The notes below the pieces were generated by a model. It saw only the letters and a list, made by a program, of their open reading frames with translations. It did not search any database and had not been told where the DNA came from. 27,969 bases of DNA, from positions 1 through 27,969 of the forward strand of contig DATJWY010000229.1 of NCBI GenBank assembly GCA_035500775.1. Direction: 5' to 3'. Within the stretch, counting starts at the first letter, position 1. Every line of letters starts with the position of its first letter. Made by a program: the position numbers and the translations under genes. This document shows, in pieces, positions 1-6,898 of this stretch. The DNA is from DATJWY01 sp035500775. Lineage in GTDB: Bacteria; Pseudomonadota; Alphaproteobacteria; Acetobacterales; Acetobacteraceae.

Positions 1-2
1 CA

Positions 3-104
3 ACAGCCGCCAACCTCATGGCAGAGATGGCCGAAGGCAAGACGAGGGGCTCTGCCCCTCGCCCCCGTCACGCGAAAGCGTGCTTGCGCACGACGGGGCC
101 TTGA
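3..104 (+). CDS. Possible C-terminal end of a gene entering from the left edge
   Basis: An open frame enters from the window edge and ends with TGA at 102-104. The first dozen residues (TAANLMAEMAEGK) look like a normal protein tail. From about base 44 the frame is translated repeat sequence, so if real this protein ends inside the repeat element. No domain can be named from 33 residues. It could equally be chance, or the leader of something on the other strand. Confidence 0.25.
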   Translation, partial: TAANLMAEMAEGKTRGSAPRPRHAKACLRTTGP

Positions 105-183
105 GGCCCCAGACCCCCGTTACTTAAAAGTAATGGATTCCAAAGGCTTAGCCTTTGGCGGGGTCCAGGGGCGGAGCCCCTGG
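44..183. repeat. Mosaic palindromic repeat, copy R1
   Basis: Five abutting palindromes are visible. They are a GAGGGGC-TCT-GCCCCTC hairpin at 44-60, a long hairpin with CCCCGTC/GACGGGG outer arms at 63-98, GGGGCC-TTGA-GGCCCC at 95-110, TTACTT-AA-AAGTAA at 120-133, CCAAAGGC-TTA-GCCTTTGG at 140-158, and CCAGGGGC-GGA-GCCCCTGG at 165-183; the second and third share GGGG. The last palindrome lies 7 bp beyond the stop codon of the minus-strand ClpP-like gene. It could therefore act as that gene's transcription terminator, although there is no clear T tract. Related copies occur at 2463-2612, 3910-4024, 6778-6872 and 9284-9449. Confidence 0.9.
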
Positions 184-190
184 CCTTTCT

Positions 191-880
191 TCAGCCCAGA
201 TCGCGCGCGGTGCTGATGACCCGGGTCACCATGCCGTAGGCGATGGCCTCATCCGCGCCCATCCAGTAGTTCCGGTCGGTATCGCGGGAGACCTTCTCGT
301 AATCCTGTCCGGTTTCCCGGGCGATGATCCGGTTGATGCGCTCACGCATCTTGATGATCTCGCGCGCCTCGATGTCGATATCCACCGCCGGGCCGCGCAC
401 GCCGCCCATCGGCTGGTGCAGCAGGAAGCGGGTATTCGGCAGGCAGAAGCGCCGTTCGCGCGCGCCGGCCAGGAAGATCAGCGCCCCGGCGCTCGCCACC
501 CAGCCCGTGCCGATCACCCGCACGGGCGCCAGATCGTCGACGAAGCGGATGAGGTCGTGGATGGTGTCGCCGCTCTCCACGTGCCCGCCGGGCGAGTTGA
601 TATAGACGTCGATCGGCTCGGACGAGGCGCCGGCCAGGGCGAGCAGGCGGCCGGTGACGTCGCGCGCCAGCTTGTCGTCGACCGCCCCGAAGATCAGCAC
701 CTTCCGCTGGCGGAAGAGCCGGTGTTCCAGCTCGTTGATCGGCGAGGAGAGGGCACGGTTCTCGTCCGGCTCGCGCGGCTCGGGTCCGAGCGGCTCGGGC
801 ACATCGGGCTGATCGGGCACATCGGGCTCGTCGTTCAGTCTGATCGAACGCGGGGTGAAGGGCCCGGTCGGATGGTTCAT
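191..880 (-). CDS. Divergent ClpP-like protease subunit (second ClpP paralogue)
   Basis: This 229-residue protein has the ClpP/crotonase fold sequence pattern and would form a proteolytic chamber used with a Clp ATPase. The start at 880 is preferred over the upstream in-frame ATG because AGGAG lies about 6 bases before it. Residues 1-45 form a Pro/Asp/Glu-rich, probably disordered extension absent from ordinary ClpP. The nucleophile is Ser130 (VASAGAL) and the His is His155 (LLHQPMGG). Aligning it with the canonical ClpP of this same window (11172-11816) puts Asn204 (TDRNYWM) at the catalytic Asp position; the codon is AAC. The gene lies 124 bp downstream of the NAD(P)HX repair gene on the same strand and ends against repeat R1. 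It is not the housekeeping clpP, so no gene symbol is given. It could be an active protease, a partner of ClpP, or a low-activity regulator. Confidence 0.9.
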   Translation of the reverse strand: MNHPTGPFTPRSIRLNDEPDVPDQPDVPEPLGPEPREPDENRALSSPINELEHRLFRQRKVLIFGAVDDKLARDVTGRLLALAGASSEPIDVYINSPGGHVESGDTIHDLIRFVDDLAPVRVIGTGWVASAGALIFLAGARERRFCLPNTRFLLHQPMGGVRGPAVDIDIEAREIIKMRERINRIIARETGQDYEKVSRDTDRNYWMGADEAIAYGMVTRVISTARDLG

Positions 881-1004
881 GTCAGTCTCCTTATCGCGAG
901 GCGCACCGTGTGGCATCGCCGCCCTGTTGTCGAGCGCGGGCAAGCCGGTCGCCGCTATAGTTGGGCTGCCTGCGCCGGTTGTCAGCCTCGCATCATGCCC
1001 GTTG

Positions 1005-2411
1005 TCAGCCCCTTACCGAAGCCATCGCGGCGGCGAGACACGGCGGCAGGTCCTCGGCGATGAGGCCGGGGCCGGCCAACTCGGCCGCCTTGCCGTGCAG
1101 CCAGGCGGCGGCGGCGGCGGCCTCGAAGGGCAGCAGGCCTTGCGCGAGCAGGGAAGCGATGAGGCCGGCGAGCACGTCGCCGGAGCCGGCGGTCGCGAGC
1201 CAGGGCGGTGCCGCGTTGATCGCCGCGCGCCCGTCCGGCGCGGCGATGATGGTGTCGCTGCCCTTGAGCAGCACGACGGAGCCGCTGCGCGCCGCCGCGT
1301 CCCGCGTGGCGGCGAGGCGGTCCGTGCCGGTCGGGCCGAAGACGCGGGCGAACTCCCCGGCATGCGGGGTCAGCACCGCCGCGCCGCGCAAGGCCGCGAT
1401 CTCACCCGCATGGGCGGTGAGCGCGTCTGCGTCCACCACCACCTGTCGCCCGGCGGCGAGCAATTGGGGCAGCACGCGCCGCGCTTCCGCCAGCCCGAGT
1501 CCCGGGCCGCAGACCCAGACGAGCCGCTTCTCGTTCAGCAGCGCCTCGGCGAGCGGCGCGTCGGTGACGATCACGCCGGGTTCGCCGGCGCGGTAGATGT
1601 CGGCGCCACGTTCGGCGGCGATCGTCACCAGCCCGGCGCCGCCATGGCGCGCCGCCGTCGCCGCGAGCCGCGCCGCCCCGGTCATCGTCGCCCCGCCGCA
1701 GATTGTGACGGTGCCGCGGGAATATTTGTGCGACTCCGGTGTCAGCGCTGGCAGCCGCCAGAGGCCGGGGCCATTCACCCGGCAGCGCGGGGCGATCTGC
1801 TCCAGCACGGCGGCGGGGATGCCGATATCGGCGACCAGCGTTTCACCGCACAGCGTGCGGCCGGGCAGCAGCATGTGGCCGGGCTTGCGGCGGAAGAAGG
1901 TCACGGTGGCCTCGGCGCGCGGGGCGTAGCCGCGCACTGCGCCGGTGGCGCCGTCCAGGCCGCTCGGCACATCGACGGCGATGACCCGGCGCGCGGCGGC
2001 GAGCGTTTCCGCCACGACTCCGTCCACGGCGCGCGACAGGCCGGCGCCGAACACGGCGTCGATCACGAGGCCGGCACGGGCGGCCTCGGCCGGGGCGAAG
2101 GGCGCCATCGGGCCGTGCCAGCGGGCGGCGGCCAGCGCCGCGTCCGAGCCGGTACGGGGCGGGGCCAGGACCGCGACCGTGACCGGCCAGCCTTGCTGCG
2201 CGAGCAGGCGGGCGGCGACATAGCCGTCGCCGCCATTATTCCCCGGGCCGCACAGCACCAGGGTGCGGCAGGGCCGGACCCGCGCCAGTACCGCCCGGGT
2301 GATGGCGCGGCCGGCATTGTCCATCAGCACCGGCCCGGGGATGCCGAGCGTCGCCGCGAGACGGTCCGCCCGGCCCATCTCCTCCGGGGTGAGCAATTCC
2401 AGACCCGTCAT
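1005..2411 (-). CDS. nnr: Bifunctional NAD(P)H-hydrate epimerase / ADP-dependent NAD(P)H-hydrate dehydratase
   Basis: The protein repairs hydrated NADH and NADPH. The N-terminal YjeF_N half epimerises the R and S hydrates, and the C-terminal ribokinase-like half dehydrates the S form using ADP. The 468-residue protein shows NNGGDG at 58-63, IDAVFGAGLSR and VDVPSGLDG in the first half. In the second half it shows LTPHAGEF and the catalytic GSGDVLAG beginning at residue 409, with Asp412. The chosen start follows GGGAG by about 8 bases. A longer in-frame start at 2555 would add 48 residues translated from repeat R2 and is rejected. A fused two-domain enzyme is the usual bacterial form and the length is normal. 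It is probably cytosolic and constitutive, and it lies upstream of the ClpP-like gene on the same strand. Confidence 0.95.
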   Translation of the reverse strand: MTGLELLTPEEMGRADRLAATLGIPGPVLMDNAGRAITRAVLARVRPCRTLVLCGPGNNGGDGYVAARLLAQQGWPVTVAVLAPPRTGSDAALAAARWHGPMAPFAPAEAARAGLVIDAVFGAGLSRAVDGVVAETLAAARRVIAVDVPSGLDGATGAVRGYAPRAEATVTFFRRKPGHMLLPGRTLCGETLVADIGIPAAVLEQIAPRCRVNGPGLWRLPALTPESHKYSRGTVTICGGATMTGAARLAATAARHGGAGLVTIAAERGADIYRAGEPGVIVTDAPLAEALLNEKRLVWVCGPGLGLAEARRVLPQLLAAGRQVVVDADALTAHAGEIAALRGAAVLTPHAGEFARVFGPTGTDRLAATRDAAARSGSVVLLKGSDTIIAAPDGRAAINAAPPWLATAGSGDVLAGLIASLLAQGLLPFEAAAAAAWLHGKAAELAGPGLIAEDLPPCLAAAMASVRG

Positions 2412-2462
2412 CTTCCGCTCCCTTGTCTCCGCGCGCCGGCGCGCCCGCGTTCCCCGGCAAGG

Positions 2463-2612
2463 GCAGAGGCTTTGCCCCTGGCCCCCGTCACGCGCAGGCG
2501 TGCCTTCGCACGACGGGGCCATCGGCCCCAGACCCCATTCCATGGGAGAGTCCAAAACTTGTGCGGGTCTGGGGGCGCTCGCCCCCAGTGGGGTCCAGGG
2601 GCAAAGCCCCTG
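2463..2612. repeat. Mosaic palindromic repeat, copy R2
   Basis: A degenerate CAGAGGC-TTT-GCCCCTG module lies at about 2464-2480. It is followed by the CCCCGTC/GACGGGG hairpin at 2483-2518, GGGGCC-ATC-GGCCCC at 2515-2529, CTGGGGGC-GCTC-GCCCCCAG at 2569-2588 and CCAGGGGC-AAA-GCCCCTG at 2595-2612. Module order at the left resembles R1 (62-110) almost base for base. The AT-rich 'GGATTCCAAAGG' middle of R1 is replaced here by unrelated sequence and a different palindrome. The element sits 51 bp upstream of the nnr start codon, between divergent genes. Confidence 0.88.
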
Positions 2613-2643
2613 ATCTTATCGTCCAACATGAAAAATATATCGT

Positions 2644-2672
2644 ACAAACTCTGAAAATAGAGCTTTTATGAT
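2644..2672 (+). promoter_or_regulatory. Candidate sigma-70-type promoter for the ParA-like gene
   Basis: TATGAT at 2667-2672 matches the -10 consensus at five of six positions and lies in an AT-rich island. The sequence 17-18 bases upstream (ACAAAC / TACAAA) is a weak -35. This would give a leader of roughly 125 bases before the ATG at 2807. Confidence 0.3.
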
Positions 2673-2806
2673 AGCATTGTGCCGCTGGGCGATCCGGGGG
2701 AGGCGGCCAGACGGCGGCGCGCTCGCCTCTGGCGCGATCGTTGCTGCGTGCTTTATCACGGAATGCGACGCCTTTCGGCGGGCAAGGCGGCAAGGGGCAT
2801 TTTGGG

Positions 2807-3433
2807 ATGGCACTGGTAATCGCCGTGGCGCAGCAGAAGGGCGGCGCCGGCAAGACGACGCTGACGGCGAATCTCGCCGCGTCCTGGGCGGCACAGCGCC
2901 GGGTGGCGCTGCTCGACATCGACCCACAGCGCAGCCTCACGCGGTGGAAGACGGTGCGCGAGGCGCGCCCCGGCGCGGCCCCGCTCGCCTTCTCCGACGT
3001 CTCCGGCTGGCGGCTGGCGAACGAGCTGGACCGGTTGCAGCGGGAGAGCGATATCGTTCTGATCGATACCCCGCCGCAAATCGATGCCGATGCCCGCCGC
3101 GCCGTGCGGGCCGCCAATCTCGTGGTCATCCCGGTGCAGCCAAGCATGCCCGATCTCTGGGCGGCGGAGGGCACGCTGGAGCTGGCCCGCGCCGAGCAGC
3201 GGCAAGTCTGCCTGGTGCTGAACCGCGCCCCCGCCAGCTCGCGCCTGCGCACCGCCATCGAGCAGGAGATCGCCGCCCGCCAGCTCCGGCTCGCTTCCAC
3301 CACGCTCGGCAATCGCAGCGCCTATGCGCAGGCCTTCGCTCAGGGTATGGGCGTAACGGAAGCCTCGCCCCGCTCCCTCGCCGCGACCGAGCTGCGGGCG
3401 CTGGCCAACGCCATCGAGGAGCTTCTCCGATGA
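2807..3433 (+). CDS. ParA-family ATPase without an adjacent ParB
   Basis: This 208-residue P-loop ATPase is of the ParA/MinD superfamily, which positions DNA or protein cargo on the nucleoid or membrane. The deviant Walker A KGGAGKTT is at 11-18 with the signature Lys11. DIDPQ is at 37-41 and Walker B LIDTPP at about 85-90. The short length, with no N-terminal helix-turn-helix domain, matches small ParA types such as plasmid ParF or orphan cargo-positioning ParAs. The ATG at 2807 places MALVIAVAQQKGG at the N terminus as in the family, with AAGGGG about 10 bases upstream. An upstream in-frame ATG at 2741 is less likely. No parB or parS-like sites were seen. The stop codon overlaps the next gene by 4 bp (ATGA), implying translational coupling. 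The cargo is unknown. Confidence 0.88.
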   Translation: MALVIAVAQQKGGAGKTTLTANLAASWAAQRRVALLDIDPQRSLTRWKTVREARPGAAPLAFSDVSGWRLANELDRLQRESDIVLIDTPPQIDADARRAVRAANLVVIPVQPSMPDLWAAEGTLELARAEQRQVCLVLNRAPASSRLRTAIEQEIAARQLRLASTTLGNRSAYAQAFAQGMGVTEASPRSLAATELRALANAIEELLR

Positions 3434-3900
3434 CCGCCGATCCGACCCTGCTCTGGAGCCTGGTGCTCGCCCTGCATCTGCTGGCCGCGGTCGTCTGGGT
3501 CGGGGGGATGGCCTATACGCTGCTGGTGCTCCGCCCCGCGCTCAATGTGCTGGAGCCGGCGCAGCGCAACCAGATGCACCTGCAGACGCTGCGCCGCTTC
3601 TTCCTCGTGGTCTGGCACGCCATGCCGCTCGTGCTGCTCACCGGCTGGGCGATGGTGTTCGGCGTGTACGGCGGCTTTCGCGCGCTGCCCGAGCAGGTGA
3701 ACATCATGCAGGGGCTGGCCGTCGTCATGGCGGTGATCTTCGTGGCGGTGTTCTTCGGGCCCTGGCAGCGTTTCCGCCGGGCGATCCGGCCCGGTCCCGA
3801 GCTGGTCGCCCGTATCCGCCGGCTGATCACGGTGAATCTGGTGCTCGGGGTGGTCATTATCGTGGCGGCGGCGGTCGGGCATGGGTTTGGTTATCGGTGA
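3430..3900 (+). CDS. Small CopD-like integral membrane protein
   Basis: This 156-residue membrane protein has four predicted helices, at roughly residues 8-34, 56-80, 92-110 and 132-150. The opening LHLLAAVVWVGGMAY matches the first-helix pattern of the CopD / HemJ-like membrane family, including a conserved His16. The loop 38-55 is polar and contains His50. The family includes copper-resistance and haem-related proteins, but nothing here fixes a substrate. The ATG overlaps the stop of the ParA-like gene by 4 bp, so the two are probably co-translated. The gene ends 9 bp before repeat R3. It could equally be annotated as a conserved hypothetical membrane protein. Confidence 0.8.
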   Translation: MTADPTLLWSLVLALHLLAAVVWVGGMAYTLLVLRPALNVLEPAQRNQMHLQTLRRFFLVVWHAMPLVLLTGWAMVFGVYGGFRALPEQVNIMQGLAVVMAVIFVAVFFGPWQRFRRAIRPGPELVARIRRLITVNLVLGVVIIVAAAVGHGFGYR

Positions 3901-3909
3901 AGGGGTAGG

Positions 3910-4024
3910 CCAGGGACTCCGCCCCTGGACCCCGCTGGGGCCTTGAGGCCCCAGACCCCCGATCACTTTAAGTAATGGATTCCAAAGACTTAGCCTTTGG
4001 CGGGGTCCAGGGGGGATCCCCTGG
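3910..4024. repeat. Mosaic palindromic repeat, copy R3, filling a convergent intergenic gap
   Basis: Modules in order are CCAGGGAC-TCC-GCCCCTGG (3910-3928, one arm mismatch), CTGGGGCC-TTGA-GGCCCCAG (3935-3954), a degenerate ACTT/AAGT stem (about 3965-3973), CCAAAGAC-TTA-GCCTTTGG (3982-4000) and CCAGGGG-GGAT-CCCCTGG (4007-4024). The outer modules are inverted relative to each other and both are bounded by AGGCC/GGCCT. The element occupies almost all of the 126 bp between the convergent CopD-like and acetyltransferase genes. Its ends are 9 and 2 bp from their stop codons, suggesting a bidirectional terminator. Confidence 0.92.
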
Positions 4025-4026
4025 CC

Positions 4027-6603
4027 TTACAGCGTCAGCACCGCCTCCACCACGTCCGGTTCGTCCTGGAGCGGGTGGATCTTGAAGCCGAGATGGCGCA
4101 CGAAGCCGAGCATCACCCGGTTATCGGTGAGCACCTGGCCGACAATGGCGGCCAGTTTGTGGTCGCGTCCCCAATCGACCAGCCGGCGCATGAGATGCGA
4201 GGCGAGACCGTAGCCCTTGACACTCGGCTCGACGACGACCGCGAACTCGGCGCGCGTGCCGTCGCCCTCGCGCACGAGGCGGGAGACCCCGACTGTTTCG
4301 CCGGTGGTTTCCCGGACGGCGACGAACGCCATTTCCCGGTCGTAATCGATCTGGGTCAGGCGGGCGATCTGTTCCGGGGAAAGCTCCCGCACGGCGCTGA
4401 AGAAGCGATAGCGAAGATCGTCCGGCGGGATGCGGCAGATCAGCGCCTGATGCGCCTCGGCGTCCTCCGGCCGGATCGGCCGGATGATGAAGGCCTCGTC
4501 GTGCACCACGAGCCGTTCCGCGAGTTCGCCCGGATAAGGCGGGATCGCGAGCACGCTCCGCGCTCCGGGCGGGCAAAGCCGGATCCAGGCGCCGGCCACG
4601 GTCAGGCGGTCGGCGCTGACAAAGGCCGGATCGATTTCAAGCTCGGTGATGTCCGGCCGGTCAACGAGCAACTGGCTGACCCGGACCAGCGCGTCCGCCG
4701 CCATGGCGGCGCCGTGATCCGGGCGGTCGAGCAGGCCGGGAAGCGGCCGCAGGGCGCGGCTTCGTGTCACCAGTCCCTCGGCCAGGGTGAGATTGAGCGG
4801 CGGCAGGTCAAAGGCGAGGTCTTCCGCCCGTTCGTCGCCGAGTCCCGCCTGGCCGACCGAGATCGCCGGGCCGAGCATCGCGTCGTCCTTGGCCCGGATC
4901 GCGATCTCGCGCGTGCGGGCGATCTGGCCCTGCACGATCAGGCCCTCCGGGGCGCCGCTCGCCAGCAGAAGCGACGCCGCCGCGCGCACCGCGTCGGCGC
5001 CCAGCAGGTCGAGGCTGATATCGGCGTAGCGGTGATCGTCCGCCCGGGTGCTGCGCCGCTTCTTCACCACGACGGGAAAGCCGATCCGGCTCGCCGCCCG
5101 GGCTGCGTCCTCGGCAGTTTCCGCGGCGAGACTCGGGGCCACGCCGAGGCCGTACGCGGCGAGCACCCGGAGCGCCTCGTCCTGCGTCAGCGTCTCCCGC
5201 CCGGCCTGCCGTACGGCGCGGATCACCGCGTCCGCCGCCGCCTCGTCGGGCTGCACGGTCAGCACCCGGCTGCTCGGCAGTTCCTGCGCGGCGGCGCGGG
5301 CCCGCCGGTCCTGCACCAGATACTGGAAGCCGCGCACCGCCGCTTCCGGCGTGGCGAAGACCGGCAGGCCGGCATCGGCGAGCACGCGGCGATGCAGGGC
5401 GCCGGTGGTCTCGCCCATGATGCAGGTCAGCAGCGGCTGCTTCACCGTATGCGCCGCCTCGCGCAGCGCGGTGACGCCCGCCTCGTCGGCCTCCCCGGTC
5501 GGCGACAGCACGGCCAGGATGCCCCCCACCGCCTTCGCGCTGGAGAGCATGGCGGCGGTTTCGGCCAGCCGGATCGGATGTTCGTGGCCGGTGTAGATGA
5601 TGCCGCTCACGAATTCCGACCCGAGCGTGCCGCGCAGCACCTCGCCCAGCTCGGGCGGCAGCGGGGCCAGGCCGATGCCGGCGGCGAGCGCCGCGTCGGC
5701 GGCGAGCCGGCCGGAGCTGATGGCGTTGCTGATGATGGCCAGGTTCTCGTTGCGCAGGGGGCGCGCCCTGGTCAGCGTCTCGGCCGCGGCCAGCAGATCC
5801 TCCAGGGTGGAGACGCAGAACACGCCGGCGCGGTGCAGCGCCGCCTGGAACACGGCGGCGGCGCGGCCGCTCGGGTCCTGCAGGCGCACGCCGGGGCGGA
5901 TGGCGACCACCGGGCGCAGGCGGGAGGCGGCGCGCGCGGCGGAGATGAAGGCGCGGCGGTCCTTGAGGCGGCGGATATCGAGCAGGATCGCGCCGGTGCC
6001 GGCGTCGCGGGACAGCCAGTCCAGCACCAGCCCGAAGCCGATATCCGCGTTGCCGCCGATGCCGACGACATGGCTGAAGCCGACGCCGTTCGGCTCCGCC
6101 CAGTCCAGCACCGCGCGGCAGAGCGAGGCGGATTGCGAGACCAGGGCAAGCCGGCCGGGCAGGGGATTGATGTGCGAGACCGAGGCGTTGAGGCCGAGTC
6201 GCGGGACGGCGATGCCGAACGAGCCGGGGCCGAGCAGGCGCACCCCCGCCTCACGGGCCACCTGATCGAGATTGGGGGCGACGGGGGCGGTCACCACCGC
6301 GGCGCGGGTGCCGCGCTTGCCGAGCGCCATCAGGGCGGACGCCACCTGGTCCGGGGCGGTCGTGACCACGGCGAGTTCCGGCGCTTCCGGCAGTGCCTCG
6401 ATGCTCGGCAGGAACGGTGTGCCGGCGCGCTTTCCGCCCGCCGGATCGACCAGATAGACCGGGCCGGCGAAGCTGCCGCTGAGCACGTTGGCGGCGACTC
6501 GCGCGCCATCCCCGCTGGCCGCCCCGATGACGGCCACGCTTTCGGGGGCGAAAAGCTCCCGTGCCGAGAACTTTCCTGTTTTGACGAGGCGTGTTGCTGT
6601 CAT
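4027..6603 (-). CDS. Pat-type protein lysine acetyltransferase (degenerate acyl-CoA synthetase fused to GNAT)
   Basis: This 858-residue protein has the architecture of Pat/PatZ (YfiQ). A CoA-binding Rossmann domain (about 15-140) is followed by succinyl-CoA-ligase-like domains (about 150-440), an ATP-grasp domain (about 470-690) and a C-terminal GNAT domain (about 705-858). Enzymes of this kind acetylate lysines, classically inactivating acetyl-CoA synthetase, and sense acetyl-CoA through the N-terminal part. The GNAT motif A reads KGYGLASHL at 796-804, and the conserved Glu lies in AEFAVVV (Glu786). Where active ADP-forming synthetases have the phospho-histidine of SHTG, this protein reads DPSG (243-246), so ligase activity is unlikely. 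The start MTATRLVK is chosen from domain alignment; its ribosome-binding site is weak. The gene is divergent from the thiamine-diphosphate enzyme. Annotators may call it 'bifunctional acetate-CoA ligase/GNAT'. Confidence 0.88.
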   Translation of the reverse strand: MTATRLVKTGKFSARELFAPESVAVIGAASGDGARVAANVLSGSFAGPVYLVDPAGGKRAGTPFLPSIEALPEAPELAVVTTAPDQVASALMALGKRGTRAAVVTAPVAPNLDQVAREAGVRLLGPGSFGIAVPRLGLNASVSHINPLPGRLALVSQSASLCRAVLDWAEPNGVGFSHVVGIGGNADIGFGLVLDWLSRDAGTGAILLDIRRLKDRRAFISAARAASRLRPVVAIRPGVRLQDPSGRAAAVFQAALHRAGVFCVSTLEDLLAAAETLTRARPLRNENLAIISNAISSGRLAADAALAAGIGLAPLPPELGEVLRGTLGSEFVSGIIYTGHEHPIRLAETAAMLSSAKAVGGILAVLSPTGEADEAGVTALREAAHTVKQPLLTCIMGETTGALHRRVLADAGLPVFATPEAAVRGFQYLVQDRRARAAAQELPSSRVLTVQPDEAAADAVIRAVRQAGRETLTQDEALRVLAAYGLGVAPSLAAETAEDAARAASRIGFPVVVKKRRSTRADDHRYADISLDLLGADAVRAAASLLLASGAPEGLIVQGQIARTREIAIRAKDDAMLGPAISVGQAGLGDERAEDLAFDLPPLNLTLAEGLVTRSRALRPLPGLLDRPDHGAAMAADALVRVSQLLVDRPDITELEIDPAFVSADRLTVAGAWIRLCPPGARSVLAIPPYPGELAERLVVHDEAFIIRPIRPEDAEAHQALICRIPPDDLRYRFFSAVRELSPEQIARLTQIDYDREMAFVAVRETTGETVGVSRLVREGDGTRAEFAVVVEPSVKGYGLASHLMRRLVDWGRDHKLAAIVGQVLTDNRVMLGFVRHLGFKIHPLQDEPDVVEAVLTL

Positions 6604-6777
6604 GATCGGCAAAATGTAGCCGATCGCGCCTTCCCGGACAAAGCCGAAGCAGCCGGGGCAAGGCGTGGCGCGCCGCGGGTGGCGGGCGGGTGACAGCCAG
6701 CGGGGCTCCGGCCGGAGAACCGCGCCGGTTCGGGCGCACATCGTTTTTTGGCGCCACGGCGCGCCCGGCGCGGCATC

Positions 6778-6872
6778 GGGTCTTGAGGCCCTGCCCCGCA
6801 ATTCCATAAGTAAGGGTTTCCAAGGGGTCGGATCCCCTTGGCGGGAGGTGCCGCGAAAGGGCGGAGCCCAAG
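6778..6872. repeat. Degenerate mosaic palindromic repeat, copy R4
   Basis: This is a worn copy between divergent genes. It has a GGGTCTTGAGGCCC remnant (6778-6791), the ATTCCATAAGTAAGGG relic of the TTACTT/AAGTAA and GGATTCC segment, then a perfect CCAAGGGG / CCCCTTGG hairpin at 6820-6841 with a 6-base loop. A short GGGC-GGA-GCCC core follows at about 6860-6869. It lies in the leader or promoter region of the thiamine-diphosphate enzyme gene, ending about 27 bp before its ATG. Confidence 0.65.
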
Positions 6873-6898
6873 GTTTGGATATCGGAGGGCCCCGCGCG

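Larger units (their letters stand above)
2412..2806. other. Divergent intergenic region between nnr and the ParA-like gene
   Basis: These 395 bp hold repeat R2 (2463-2612), followed by an unusually AT-rich stretch at about 2629-2680 that stands out in this genome. That stretch contains a TATGAT hexamer and an imperfect dyad (AAACTCT / AGAGCTTT at roughly 2646-2667). It is the likely promoter zone for the ParA-like gene and perhaps for nnr. The open frame that crosses it and joins the ParA region is a shadow frame. Confidence 0.6.

Noticed and set aside
978..1010. Direct repeat GTTGTCAGCC (978-987 and 1001-1010) over the nnr stop codon
   Set aside because: A single short duplication with no further structure; likely incidental.
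2412..2555. Upstream N-terminal extension of nnr
   Set aside because: The extra 48 residues are translated from repeat R2, and a good ribosome-binding site supports the start at 2411.
855..2654. Plus-strand frame of 599 codons opposite the NAD(P)HX repair gene and crossing repeat R2
   Set aside because: Antisense shadow frame running through a repeat; no recognisable domain.
3997..6693. Long plus-strand open frame of 898 codons opposite the acetyltransferase gene
   Set aside because: Composition is Arg/Gly/His-rich low-information sequence typical of the antisense frame of a GC-rich gene; the minus-strand frame shows clear domains.
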